This document shows, in pieces, positions 1-9,470 of a DNA stretch of 28,234 nt; the stretch's first letter is position 1, and each line of letters begins with the position of its first letter. This DNA comes from Symbiodinium natans (Eukaryota > Sar > Dinophyceae > Suessiales > Symbiodiniaceae), in contig CAJNDS010001220.1 of assembly GCA_905221605.1 (NCBI GenBank), positions 1-28,234 on the forward strand, written 5' to 3'. The translations under genes and the position numbers were made by a program. The notes under the pieces are model-generated. The model was given only the letters and a program-made list of their open reading frames with translations, made no database searches and was not told where the DNA came from.

Positions 1-93
1 CCTAACCCCTAAACCCTAAACCCTACACCCTAAACCCTAAACCCTAAACCCTAAACCCTAAACCCTAAACCCTAAACCCTAAACCCTAAACCT
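1..93. repeat. Telomeric repeat array 1 (CCCTAAA)n
   Basis: About 13 units of the 7-bp repeat CCCTAAA, with a few variants in the first 30 bases. This is the C-rich strand of a TTTAGGG telomere, so the chromosome end would lie to the left. It is too short to be a full telomere and may be the inner edge of one or an interstitial block. The following base run (CTCTCT plus a TA-rich stretch) is the left end of the first module. Confidence 0.95.
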
Positions 94-726
94 CTCTTTC
101 TATATATATATAAACCCTAATGGGTTTCGTGGACGAAGGCACAAATATTCGTGGGCAAGGCACAAAAATTCGTGGGCAAGGCACAAAAATTCGTGGACAA
201 GGCACAAAAATTCGTGGACAAGGCACAAAAATTCGTGGACAAGGCACATTTCGGATTTTTGGGCCCTTGGGCAAGGCTTAAAACCCCAAAATGTGCCTTG
301 CCCACGAATTTTTGTGCCTTGTCCACGAATTTTGTGCCTTGCCCACGAATATTTGTGCCTTTGCCCACGAAATTTTGTGCCTTGCCCACCAATTTTCGGG
401 CACGTAAATTGGTGGCAAGGCACAAAAATTCGTGGGCAAGGCACCAAAATTCGTGGGCAAGGCACAAAACTTCGTGGGCAAGGCACAAAAATTCGTGGGC
501 AAGGCACAAAAATTGGTGGGCAAGGCACAAAAATTCGTGGGCAAGGCACAAAAATTCGTGGGCAGGGCACAAAAATTCGTGGGCAAGGCACAAAAATTCG
601 TGGGCAAGGCACGTTCCCACCCCAACTTTTGTATGAAGATACTTTATAGTTTCTTAATGTTATGGGATTCTCTGGGTGGGTGGGTGTTATATCCGAGCCG
701 TAAATCTGCTCGATCCGGAGCTGCTG
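94..726. repeat. Telomere-bounded module 1 (family A) with 21-bp foldback minisatellite
   Basis: The left end is a TA-rich box followed by AAACCCTAATGGG. Most of the body (about 137-612) is a 21-bp unit with core GGCACAAAAATTCGTGGGC. The unit runs forward at about 137-250, inverted at about 292-395, and forward again at about 415-612, so the last two arms could fold back on each other. A 115-bp non-repetitive tail (612-726) ends in GAGCTGCTGAACCC, which runs straight into the next telomeric array. Open frames here exist only because the unit length is a multiple of three. Confidence 0.85.
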
Positions 727-816
727 AACCCTAAACCCTAAACCCTAAACCCTAAACCCTAAACCCTAAACCCTAAACCCTAAACCCTAAACCCTAAACC
801 CTAAACCCTAAACCCT
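727..816. repeat. Telomeric repeat array 2 (CCCTAAA)n
   Basis: About 12 near-perfect CCCTAAA units in the same orientation as array 1, joined on the left to the conserved CTGCTGAACCC end of module 1 and passing on the right into CTCCCCTACCCC. Confidence 0.95.
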
Positions 817-1319
817 CCCCTACCCCCCCCACAAAAGTTCGTGGCAAGACGTGCAAGGCACGTTTCGGAGTTTTGGCCCTTGGGCAAGGCTTGAAGCCTC
901 AAAATGTGCCTTGCCTGCGAATTTTTGTGCCTTGCCCACGAATTTTGTGCCTTGCCCACGAATATTTGTGCCTTTGCCCACGAAATTTTGTGCCTTGCCC
1001 ACGAATTTTCGGGCACACAAATTGGTGGCAAGGCACCAAAAACTCGTGGGCAAGGCACCAAAATTCGTGGGCAAGGCACCGAAATTCGTGGGCAAGGCAC
1101 AAAAATTGGTGGGCAAGGCACAAAAATTCGTGGGCAAGGCACAAAAATTCGTGGGCAGGGCACAAAAATTCGTGGGCAAGGCACAAAAATTCGTGGGCAA
1201 GGCACGTTCCCACCCCAACTTTTGTATGAAGATACTTTATAGTTTCTTAATGTTATGGGATTCTCTGGGTGGGTGGGTGTTATATCCGAGCCGTAAATCT
1301 GCTCGATCCGGAGCTGCTG
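817..1319. repeat. Module 2 (family A), tandem copy of module 1
   Basis: This repeats module 1: the 21-bp minisatellite runs inverted at about 906-1005 and forward at about 1020-1205, followed by the same tail. By eye the tail at 1202-1320 is identical to 608-726, including GTATGAAGATACTTTATAG and the GGAGCTGCTGAACCC end, while the minisatellite part has diverged in copy number and single bases. The left TA-rich box of module 1 is missing and replaced by a C-rich stretch. Confidence 0.85.
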
Positions 1320-1483
1320 AACCCTAAACCCTAAACCCTAAACCCTAAACCCTAAACCCTAAACCCTAAACCCTAAACCCTAAACCCTAAACCCTAAACC
1401 CTAAACCCTAACCCTAAACCCTAAACCCTAAAACCCTAAACCCTAAACCCTAAACCCTAAACCCTAAACCCTAAACCCTAAAC
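1320..1483. repeat. Telomeric repeat array 3 (CCCTAAA)n
   Basis: About 23 CCCTAAA units with two slippage variants (CCCTAA near 1410 and CCCTAAAA near 1430). The right edge changes to AAACTAAGTGAGG, an edge that recurs at two other telomere-module junctions. Confidence 0.95.
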
Positions 1484-1490
1484 TAAGTGA

Positions 1491-1519
1491 GGGGTCGCTT
1501 CCGTCGAGCGACAGACCCC
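1491..1519. other. Stem-loop at left end of module 3
   Basis: GTCGCT at 1494-1499 pairs exactly with AGCGAC at 1507-1512 around a 7-base loop holding GTCG. Flanking GGG and CCC can extend the stem past a short bulge. The stem starts about 7 bases after the telomeric repeats stop. Confidence 0.55.
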
Positions 1520-2324
1520 GAACGCTCGGCCGAGGGCCTTACAGCGCGAGCGCCCAAGCGAAAAGAGAAACGGAAAGGTGAGGGTTAAGCCTCACCGTCT
1601 GTCCTGGACAGGCCAACGGACATCGGCCTTTTTTACGACAACGTCAGTACTCGGCTAAGGGATGGCCGGCACCCAGACCACCTTTAGCGTAGCTAAAGTA
1701 TAACCCCAAATCGTAACCCTTTGCCTCTGGAGGTGTTTCAGGGTTTTGGGTTCAGGGTTTGTCGGGCCCCCCCCCGGGGGCCCCCTGGTCCCTGGTAGCT
1801 GGATTCCTGGACCAGGAGGCTGGCGAGGGGTCCAGGCAAGCTGGTTGCTCAATTTCGTGATTTTGGGGGCTTTTCACGGATTTCCAGGGCCCCGGGCCAA
1901 GGGCCCCCCGGGCCAAGGGCCCCCCGGGCCAAGGGCCCCCAGGGCCAAGGGCCCCCCGGCCCCCGGGCCAAGGACCCCCCCCGCCGAGCCAAGCGACCAG
2001 GGCCCCAGGCGCCAAGGGCCAAGGGCCCCGGCCCCCCGGGCCAAGGGCCCTCCGGGCCACCTGGGCCAAGGGGGGCCCCCCGGTCCGGGCCAAGGGCGCC
2101 CCGGGCCAAGGGCCCCCGGGCGGGCCCCCGGGCCAAGCCAAGGGCCCCCCCGGCCAAGGCCCCCGGGCCTCGGGGCTAAGGCCCCCCCAACCAAGCCGCC
2201 AAGGGTGCCCGGCCAAGCGCCTCCTGGGCCAAGGGCTTTAAGGGCCAATAGGTCCCTGCCAGGCAAGGTCCCCCAGGCCAAGGGGCCCTTGCCGGCCAAG
2301 GGTCAGCCAAGGAAACCCTGACAC

Positions 2325-2900
2325 CGCCTTCAAGCAAATAAGGGCCTCTACGGGCCCTAACGTGCCGAAGGCCCGAAAAGGGCCGAGGGTACCCCGAACC
2401 CCAGCTTAAACCCTAACACCGCAAAACCCTACGAAGGCCTTCAAGCAAATAAGGGCCTCTACGGGCCCTAACTTGCCGAAGGCCCGAAAAGGGCCGAGGC
2501 TACCCCGAACCCGAGCTTAAACCCTAGCGATTGAAAGACTCATTGGCGAAAAACTCATTAATAGGTTCCCTGACCTTTAAATGAATAAAGCCTCTACGGC
2601 CCCTGACACGCCGAAGGTCCGAACAAGGCCCCGAGAGACCCCAAGAGCCACCAAAATACTTCAAAAGGCTTCAAAAGGCCCCCTAAAAGAAGGGGACCCC
2701 AGGATGCCCGTACCCGCAATAAAAAATGCGATCTTTTGGTAGTGAAATCGATGCTTAATTGAGGCCCTTAAAGAAGGGGAATCCAAAAGCAGACACAAAG
2801 GGTTTCCCTGACCTTCAAATAAATAAGGGCCTCTACGGGCCCTGACACGCCGAAGGCCCGAAAAGGGCCGAGGCTACCCCCAACCCCAGCTTAAACCCTA
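2325..2900. repeat. About 109-bp tandem/dispersed repeat in module 3
   Basis: Units start near 2328, 2437 and 2808, with a more diverged one near 2570. The shared parts are the CAAATAAGGGCCTCTACGG stretch, the hairpin GGCCCGAAAAGGGCC, and the CCCCGAACCCCAGCTTAAACC tail region, which itself resembles telomeric repeat. No reading frame is conserved between units. Confidence 0.75.
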
Positions 2901-3019
2901 ACAGCGCAACTTTAAAAACATGAAAGCAAGCATCAGAGCACAAGAAAGTAAATTCCATAAACCCTAAACCCTAATAGAGTATAGTTTGGGTGGCCGGGGT
3001 GGGTTGACGGGCAACGCGA

Positions 3020-3056
3020 GCGCGCGGCCCGGGGTGTTTCACACCCGAGCGCGCGC
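3020..3056. other. Two-tier stem-loop at right end of module 3
   Basis: The inner stem is GGGTG (3032-3036) with CACCC (3042-3046) around the loop TTTCA. The outer stem is GCGCGC (3020-3025) with GCGCGC (3049-3054). About 11 bases separate it from the next telomeric array. The same architecture and loop sequence, with different stem bases, closes module 5. Confidence 0.65.
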
Positions 3057-3066
3057 CCTCCCCTGA

Positions 3067-3419
3067 CACCCTAAACCCTAAACCCTAAACCCTAAACCCT
3101 AAACCCTAAACCCTAAACCCTAAACCCTAAACCCTAAACCCTAAACCCTAAACCCTAAACCCTAAACCCTAAACCCTAAACCTAACCCTAAACCCTAAAC
3201 CCTAAACCCTAAACCCTAAACCCTAAACCCTAAACCCTAAACCCTAAACCCTAAACCCTAAACCCTAAACCCTAAACCCTAAACCCTAAACCCTAAACCC
3301 TAAACCCTAAACCCTAAACCCTTAAACCTAAACCCTAAACCCTAAACCCTAAACCCTAAACCCTAAACCCTAAACCCTAAACCCTAAACCCTAAACCCTA
3401 AACCCTAAACCCTAAACCC
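3067..3419. repeat. Telomeric repeat array 4 (CCCTAAA)n
   Basis: About 50 CCCTAAA units, one of the two longest arrays in the window, with only two visible slippage variants (near 3181 and 3321). Orientation matches the other arrays. Confidence 0.95.
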
Positions 3420-3455
3420 GCCCACCACCCCTCTCCTTCTGTAGGTAGGTGGGCG
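3419..3455. other. Stem-loop at left end of module 4
   Basis: CGCCCACC at 3419-3426 pairs perfectly with GGTGGGCG at 3448-3455 around a 21-base loop. It abuts the telomeric array, and CTGTCGAGCGA follows at once. That GTCGAGC motif also occurs at the left ends of modules 3 and 5. Confidence 0.55.
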
Positions 3456-5410
3456 CTGTCGAGCGATCAGCGAGACCTTGGCAGGCTCTGCTGGGCTGCA
3501 GAGCCTGCCAGGCTCAGCCCTAGCTTGGTCACTGAGTTTATTGTATTGCCCGAAAGCCTAGCCGGTGGATCCTTTTTAATAGGGGCCCTACTGGCCCTGG
3601 CCCTGGCCCCTGGCCCTGGCCCTGGCCTTGGCCCTGGCCCTGGCCCTGACCCCCCTGGCCCTGGCTCTGGCCCTGACCCTGACGCTGACCTGGCCCTAGC
3701 CCTGGCCCTGGCCCTGGCCCTGGCGGTGCTGGCCCTCTGGCCCTGGCCCTTGGCCCTGGCCTGACCCTGCTGGCCCTGGCCCTGGCCCGGCCCTGGCCCT
3801 GGCCCTGGCCCTGGCCGGGTGCTTTGCGTCAAGTCCATTGTGCCAAGTCCATTGTGCCAAGTCCTCTGTGCCAAGTGCATTGAGGTGCATTACGCCAAGT
3901 GCATTGTTCCATGTGTCAAGCGCATTGTGCCAATGTGCCACGTGCATTGTGTCACGGCCAAGTGCATTGTGCTAATGTACTCGTGTGTGTGCCAACTACA
4001 TTATAGTGCCAAGTGCATTGCGTCAAGTCCGCTATGCAATCAATGCCAAGTGCATTGCGCTTGTGTGCCGCTGGGCCAAGTGCATTGCGTCAAGGTCACG
4101 TGCGTTGAAGTGCATTGTGCTCATGTACTCGTGCGTGTGCCAACTGCATTATAGTGCCAAGTGCATTGCGTCACGTCCGCATTGCGCTTGTGTGCCACTG
4201 GGCCAAGTGCATTGCGTCAAGGTCACGTGCGTTGTGGCAATGTGCCAGTGCATGTGCGAGCCGCATTGTTGTGCCAAGTGTGTTGCGCCAAGTCCATTGC
4301 GCCAAGTCCGTTGTGCTAAGTGCACTGTGCCAAGTGCATTGTGCTACGTGCATTGTTCCATGTGCCAAGTGCATTGCGCTAATGCACTTCCAAGTGCATT
4401 GCGCCCAAGTGCATTGTGCCAAAGTGCCTTGCGCTCGTGTGCATGTGCCTGTGTCAGGTGCATTGTGCCAAGTGCGTGCCAAGTCCAAGTGCATTGCGCC
4501 AAAAGGCATTGTGCCATAGTGCCAAGTGCATTGCGCAGGTGCTCTGTGCCAAGTGCGTTGTTCCAGGTGCATTGCGTCAGTGCCAAGTGCATTGCGCCAA
4601 TGTGCCAAGTGCATTGTGTCAAGGCCAACTGCATTGTGCTAATGTACCCGTGCATGTGCCAACTGCTTCTAGTGCCAAGTGCATTGCGTCAAGTCCGTTG
4701 TGCCCAGTGCATTGTGTCAAGGTAAGAGCCGCATTGCTGTGCCAAGTGTGTTGCACCAAGTCCATTGCGCCAAGTCCGTTGTGCTAAGTGCACTGTGCCA
4801 AGTGCATTGCGCTAAGTGCATTGTCCCATGTGCCAAGTGCATTGTGCAAGTGCATTGTTCCAAGTGCATTGCGCCCAAGTGCGTTGTGCCAAGTGCGTGC
4901 CAAGTCCATGCTCTGTGCCAAGTGCATTGTTCCAGGCGTGCATTGTGCCAAGTGCATTGCGCAAAAGGGCATTATGCCGAAAGGCATTCTGCCAAGTGCA
5001 TTGTGCTGCGTGTGCCAACTGCAGTATAGTGCCAAGTGCATTGCGCAAGTGCTCTGTGCCAAGTGCATTGTGCCAAAGGGCATCGTGCCAAGCGCCTCGT
5101 GCCAAGTGCATTGCTCCAGCTGTGTTGTGCCGAGTGCATTGTGTCAAGGCAATTGCGCGCAAATGCCCCAAGCACTCGCAGTGTTTTATCTTAGTGTCTT
5201 GTCTTAGTGTCCTCTAAACATGTTCGATGTGTGAAATTTGAAACATTCGCAGTGTTCTGTCTTAGTGTCCTCTAAACATGTTCGAGATATGAAAATTGAA
5301 TGGCTGGCTTGGCTTTGGCTGGCTCCGGTTTGGTTCCGTGATGAGTAGTGTTTGGGTGGCCTCGGGGTGGGCATGTCTTCATACTATTGCGTTCAGCTGA
5401 CCAATGCTTC
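3420..5410. repeat. Telomere-bounded module 4 (family B) with two minisatellites
   Basis: After the left stem-loop and about 140 bases of unique sequence, 3590-3820 is a CCCTGG hexamer repeat and about 3830-5170 is a degenerate 14-bp repeat with core CCAAGTGCATTGTG. At 5172-5305 there is a roughly 65-bp direct duplication (TCTTAGTGTCCTCTAAACAT at both copies). The right end, 5340-5410, contains GTTTGGGTGGCCTCGGGGTG, matching the right end of module 3, and runs into telomeric repeat after ATGCTTC. Open frames on both strands are composed entirely of repeat and are not called as genes. Confidence 0.8.
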
Positions 5411-5493
5411 ACCCTAAACCCTAAACCCTAAACAAAGTGAAAACACAACTACCACTACTAGTACTAACACTACTACTACTACTAGTACTAACC

Positions 5494-5526
<33 letters not shown>

Positions 5527-5669
5527 AACCCTAAACCCTAAACCCCAAACCCCAAACCCCAAACCCTAAACCCTAAACCCTAAACCCTAAACCCTAAACC
5601 CTAAACCCTAAACCCTAAACCCTAAACCCTAAACCCTAAACCCTAAACCCTAAACCCTAAACCCTAAAC
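5411..5669. repeat. Telomeric array 5 interrupted by an ACT/CTA microsatellite
   Basis: Three CCCTAAA units (5411-5433) are followed by AAACAAAGTGA, a (CTA)n microsatellite to about 5525, a few CCCCAAA variants, and then about 18 CCCTAAA units to 5669. The AAACAAAGTGA edge resembles the AAACTAAGTGA and AAACTGAGTGA edges at modules 3 and 5, so the microsatellite may be all that remains of a small module. Confidence 0.9.
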
Positions 5670-6880
5670 TGAGTGAGCCCGGGGCCGTCGAGCAGGGCGA
5701 ACGCACCGAAGCCGGCAGGCGAGGTAGATCCGGAGCCAGAAGCCCTCCGGCGGGCGACGGAGCTCCAGTCCCGCAGGCAGCTGCGGGCTGCGCGGTGGAC
5801 CCGGCAGGTCGCTGGCGAGAAACCCGTCAGGTCGCCCTAGAATAAGATACCCCAAACCTTCGGGTAAAACATCGCAACCTCTTGCCGGGAGGCCCCTGCC
5901 TGCCTGGGAGGCCCCTGCCTGGGAGGCCCCTGCCTGGGAGGCCCCTGTCTGGGAGGTTCCTGGGAGGCTCCTGCCTGGGAGGCCCCTGCCTGGGAAACCC
6001 CTGCCTGGGGGGTTTGTCTGGGAGGCCCCTGCCTGGGAGGGGAGCCTTGCCTGGGGGCCTGAAAAACAGGCCTTGGCCTGAGGTGCCTGCCCTTTCAGGG
6101 ATCCAGATGACGCAGCATCACCAAGGGCGAAGGCGGCAGCCAGCCCCAAGCCCAAACCTTTGGGTTTTTGACTTTTAAAAGACTCACAAGGCCACCACGA
6201 CTCCAACAAGGTCCAGCTGCAGCATCAGCGAAAGCGAAGGCAGCAGCAACCGCCCATCCCACCCCTTTGACTTCAGGCGCGAAGGCGGCAGCCAGCCCAA
6301 TCCCAAACTGGCCTGGCCTTGGCTGGTCTGAGGTCTTTTGCAAGGGATCCAGATCCCCAGCCAGGACGCAGCATGCAAGGGCGAAGGCGGCAGCCAGCCC
6401 CAAGCCCAAACCTTCGGGTTTTGAAGTTTTAGCATTGCCTGAACCCTGCCTGAAAAACAGGCCTTGGCCTGAGGTGCCTGGCCCTTTCAAGCAAGGGATC
6501 CAGATGACGCAGCATCACCAAGGGCGAAGGCGGCAGCCAGCCCCAAGCCCAAACCTTTGGGTTTTTGACTTTCAAAAAGACTCACAAGGCCACCACGACT
6601 CCAACAAGGTCCAGCTGCAGCATCAGCGAAAGCAACCGCCCATCCCACCCCTTTGACTTCAGGCGCGATGGCGGCAGCCAGCCCAATCCCAAACCTCTGA
6701 CTTTTGCTTCTAAACCCAACCAATAAACAAGAGAAAAATGACAAAAGCACGATCAGAGTTCAAAAGAACCCTAAACCCGTAAAGGTTAAGGCGAGGGTGG
6801 AGCGCCAGCGGGGGTGGGCTTATGCAACTCGGGGCGCGCGCCTGGGTGCTTTCAGCACCAGCGCGCCCACTCATTGAGAC
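5670..6880. repeat. Telomere-bounded module 5 (family B)
   Basis: It opens with AAACTGAGTGAGCCC and CCGTCGAGC. Positions 5880-6060 are a 15-bp repeat (CTGGGAGGCCCCTGC). A roughly 390-bp segment is then directly duplicated (about 6059-6260 and 6447-6640), marked by CAGGCCTTGGCCTGAGGTGC and CCCAAACCTTTGGG, with a partial third copy near 6370-6430. The right end at 6770-6880 carries a two-tier stem-loop and then telomeric repeat. No gene is supported. Confidence 0.75.
6832..6868. other. Two-tier stem-loop at right end of module 5
   Basis: The outer stem is GGGCGCGC (6832-6839) with GCGCGCCC (6861-6868). The inner stem is GGTGC (6845-6849) with GCACC (6855-6859) around the loop TTTCA. It ends about 12 bases before the telomeric array. 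It matches the module 3 stem-loop in layout and loop but not in stem bases. Confidence 0.65.
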
Positions 6881-7320
6881 ACCCTAAACCCTAAACCCTA
6901 AACCCTAAACCCTAAACCCTAAACCCTAAACCCGAAACCCTAAACCCTAAACCCTAAACCCTAAACCCTAAACCCGAAACCCTAAACACAAAACCCTAAA
7001 CCCTAAACCCTAAACCCAAACCCTAAACCCTAAAACCCTAAACCTAACCTAAACCTTAAACCAAATAATCTAAACCCTAAACCTAAACCCTAAACCCTCT
7101 CAACCTAACCCGTAAACCCTAAACCCTAAACCCTAACCCTAAAACCCTACAAACCTAACCCTCTAACCTAAACCCTAAACCCTAAACCCTAAAACTAAAC
7201 CCTAAACCCCTAAACCCTAAACCCTAAACCCTAAACCCTAAACCCTAAAACCCTAAAACCCTAAACCCTAAACCTACCCTCACCTTAAACCTAAACCCTA
7301 AACCCTAAACCCTAAACCCT
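6880..7320. repeat. Degenerate telomeric repeat array 6
   Basis: CCCTAAA units here contain many substitutions and length variants (CCCGAAA, CCTAAC, CCTTAAA, ACAAA), unlike the near-perfect arrays elsewhere. It is probably an older block, or a region of poor sequence quality. The right edge passes into CTCTCTTACTATGTATATTT. Confidence 0.9.
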
Positions 7321-7345
7321 CTCTTACTATGTATATTTAAACCCT

Positions 7346-8310
7346 AATGACCTTCGTCGGCATATTGTTTTTTTTCTGGGCCCTAAACCCTGACCCCCTT
7401 CGTCGGCATATTGTTTTTTTCCACCCGGGGACCCCCCCAAAACACCCCAAATGAGGGGGACCCCAGGATCGGCCCCGGCCCCAGTTCAAAATGCGATTTT
7501 TTAGTATTGAAATCGACGGTTCTGGGTGGCCTCCTGTTTTCTGGATTTTTGACCAAAACCGGGGGGGGGGCCCTAAACCCTGACCCCCTTCGTCGGCATA
7601 TTGTTTTTTTCCCCCCTGGTGGGCCCTAAACCCTGACCCCCTTCGTCGGCATATTGTTTTTTTCCCCCCTGGTGGGCCCTAAACCCTGACCCCCTTCGTC
7701 GGCATATTGTTTTTTTTTCCTCCCTGGTGGCCCTAAACCCTGACCCCCTTCGTCGGCATATTGTTTTTTTCTCCCCTGAGTGGCCCTAAACCCTGACCCC
7801 CTTCGTCGGCATATTGTTTTTTTCTCCCCTGGGTGGGCCCTAAACCCTGACCCCCTTCGTCGGCATATTGTTTTTTTTGCCCCCCTGGTGGGCCCCAAAC
7901 CCTGACCCCCTTCGTCGGCATATTGTTTTTTTCCCCCCTGGTGGGCCCTAAACCCTGACCCCCTTCGTCGGCCTCTTGTTTTTTTTCCCCGCTGGTGGCC
8001 CTAAACCCTGACCCCCTTCGTCGGCATATTGTTTTTTTTGCCCCCCTGGTGGGCCCTAAACCCTGACCCCCTTCGTCGGCATATTGGTTATGTCCCCCCC
8101 CCCTTCGTCGGCATATTGTTTTTCCCCCCCCCCTTCGTCGGCATATTGTTTTTTTTCCCGCCTGGTGGGCCCTAAACCCTGAGCCCCTTCGTCGGCATAT
8201 TGTTTTTTTCCCCCCTGGTGGCTGTAAACCCTGACGCCCTTCGTCGGCATATTGTTTTTTTTCCCCCTGGTGGGCATCTGTTTAAAACCTGCCCCATCGT
8301 CGGCATTATT
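7346..8310. repeat. About 50-60-bp satellite embedding telomeric repeat
   Basis: About 17 copies of a unit with CCCTTCGTCGGCATATTG, a T run, a CCCCCCTGGTGGG segment and CCCTAAACCCTGACC. Spacing between copies is mostly 50-60 bp. The T run and C run vary in length between copies. Each unit thus carries about one and a half telomeric repeats. Confidence 0.85.
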
Positions 8311-8324
8311 GTTTTTTTTCTTTC

Positions 8325-8585
8325 TCCCCCCCCCCCACCCCCCCCCCCTGACCCCCCCCCCCCCACCCCTCCCCCCACCCCCCCCCCCCCCCCCCCCACC
8401 CCCCCCCCCCCCAACCCCACCCACCCCCCCCCCCACCCCACCCCACCCCCCACCCCCCCCCCCCCCACTCCCCTCCCCCCCACCCCCCCCACACCCCGCC
8501 CCCACCCCACCCCCCCCCACCCCCACCCCCCCCCATCCCTTCCCATTCCCCCCCCCCCCCCCCCAACGCCACCCCCGACCCCCCC
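8325..8585. repeat. Poly-C-rich tract
   Basis: About 260 bases of almost pure C with scattered A and T. The opposite strand is a long G-rich run that could form quadruplexes. Length and base calls in such tracts are unreliable in assemblies. Confidence 0.9.
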
Positions 8586-8916
8586 CTATGGAGGGAAAGT
8601 TTGCCTCTTAAAACACCCCAAATGAGGGGGACCCCAGGATCGCCAAGCATCCCAGTTAAAAATGCGATTTTTTAGTACTGAAATCGGCCCCAAGAGCATA
8701 AAGGGCTTATTGCGGGCCTTAGATTAGATTTCGGGTTTTGGGTCCGTTAAAAATTAAAATATTTTGGACCAATTGGACTTTGAGCTTTAAGCCTACCGGG
8801 AAAGTATTGAGTGAACTTTATATTTCCTCAATGTTATGGGTTTCTTGGGTGGGTGGGATTTTTTTCCAACGCTTGACAAGCTGCTTGACTAGTGAATGCT
8901 CGAACTTGAGATGCTG

Positions 8917-9130
8917 AACCCTAAACCCTAAATCCTAAACCCTAAACCCTAAACCCTAAACCCTAAACCCTAAACCCTAAACCCTAAACCCTAAACCCTA
9001 AACCCTAAACCCTAAACCCTAAACCCTAAACCTAACCCTAAACCCTAAACCCTAAACCCTAAACCCTAAACCCTAAACCCTAAACCCTAAACCCTAAACC
9101 CTAAACCCTAAACCCTAAACCCTAAACCCT
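8917..9130. repeat. Telomeric repeat array 7 (CCCTAAA)n
   Basis: About 30 CCCTAAA units, nearly perfect, between the GAGATGCTGAACCC end of module 6 and the CTATGTATATTTAAACC box of module 7. Confidence 0.95.
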
Positions 9131-9184
9131 CTATGTATATTTAAACCTTAATGGGGTCGTGTTCTGATTATGGTTTTTTGAGGC

Positions 9185-9235
9185 TTTAGGATTTAAGATT
9201 TAGGATTTAGGATTTAGGATTTAGGGTTCAGGGGC
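9185..9235. repeat. Short array of telomere-variant TTTAGGA repeats, opposite strand orientation
   Basis: Six or so 7-bp units of the TTTAGGA/TTTAAGA type, here with the G-rich sequence on the + strand, opposite to the flanking CCCTAAA arrays. The last unit is TTTAGGG. Confidence 0.75.
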
Positions 9236-9246
9236 CTCTCTGGGAG

Positions 9247-9410
9247 GCCCGGCTTCGTAATTTAGTATTCGGGCGAGGCCCGGCTTCGTAATTTAGTATT
9301 CCGGGGAGGCCCGGCTTCGTAATTTAGTATTCCGGGGAGGCCCGGCTTCGTAACTTAGTATTCCGGGGAGGCCCGGCTTCGTAATTTAGTATTCCGGGGA
9401 GGCCCGGGGA
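9247..9410. repeat. 31-bp tandem repeat
   Basis: About five to six copies of a unit starting GGGGAGGCCCGGCTTCG and continuing TAATTTAGTATTCC. The copies are almost identical. Confidence 0.85.
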
Positions 9411-9470
9411 CTTGCTGGGAGGGGCCGTTTTGGTCAAAAATCCAGAAAACCAGAGCCCACCCGGGACCGT

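Larger units (their letters stand above)
1484..3066. repeat. Telomere-bounded module 3 (family B)
   Basis: The module opens with AAACTAAGTGAGG and a stem-loop around GTCGAGC. Positions about 1530-1870 contain no gene or repeat I recognise. From 1875 to 2320 there is a 16-17-bp GC-rich repeat (core GGGCCAAGGGCCCCC). From 2325 to 2900 there are three to four copies of a roughly 109-bp unit containing GCAAATAAGGGCCTCTACGG. A conserved core lies at about 2690-2755. The right end (2980-3066) carries TTTGGGTGGCCGGGGTGGG and a stem-loop, then array 4. Frames in the GC repeat (for example 1746-2321) are low-complexity and are not called as genes. Confidence 0.75.
7321..8916. repeat. Telomere-bounded module 6 (family A)
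   Basis: The left box contains CTATGTATATTTAAACCC. A satellite carrying CTTCGTCGGCATATTG fills 7346-8310, and a copy of the conserved core interrupts it at 7430-7570. A C-rich tract covers about 8325-8585 and a second core copy lies at about 8586-8690. The tail at 8790-8916 shares AATGTTATGGG and GGTGGGTGGG with modules 1 and 2 and ends in GAGATGCTGAACCC. Proline- or glycine-rich frames over the C tract are artefacts of composition. Confidence 0.8.

Noticed and set aside
100-1327. Open frames of 100-170 codons on both strands
   Set aside because: They are translations of the 21-bp minisatellite, which lacks stops in several frames.
1746-2321. 191-codon Pro/Gly-rich frame in module 3
   Set aside because: Low-complexity translation of a GC-rich tandem repeat; the opposite strand is equally open.
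3819-5217. Cys/Ala/His-rich frames up to 246 codons
   Set aside because: Made of the degenerate 14-bp repeat; many overlapping frames on both strands are equally open.
7346-8310. Regular repeats suggestive of a CRISPR array
   Set aside because: Units are contiguous satellite with no unique spacers, and the context is eukaryotic.
8056-8650. Poly-proline and poly-glycine frames
   Set aside because: Artefacts of the poly-C tract.
9425-9445. CCGTTTTGGTCAAAAA resembling the dinoflagellate spliced leader
   Set aside because: The match to the known leader is partial (no CCGTAGCC, one gap, altered end), and it recurs as part of a longer cassette, so it is not good evidence of trans-splicing or of the organism.
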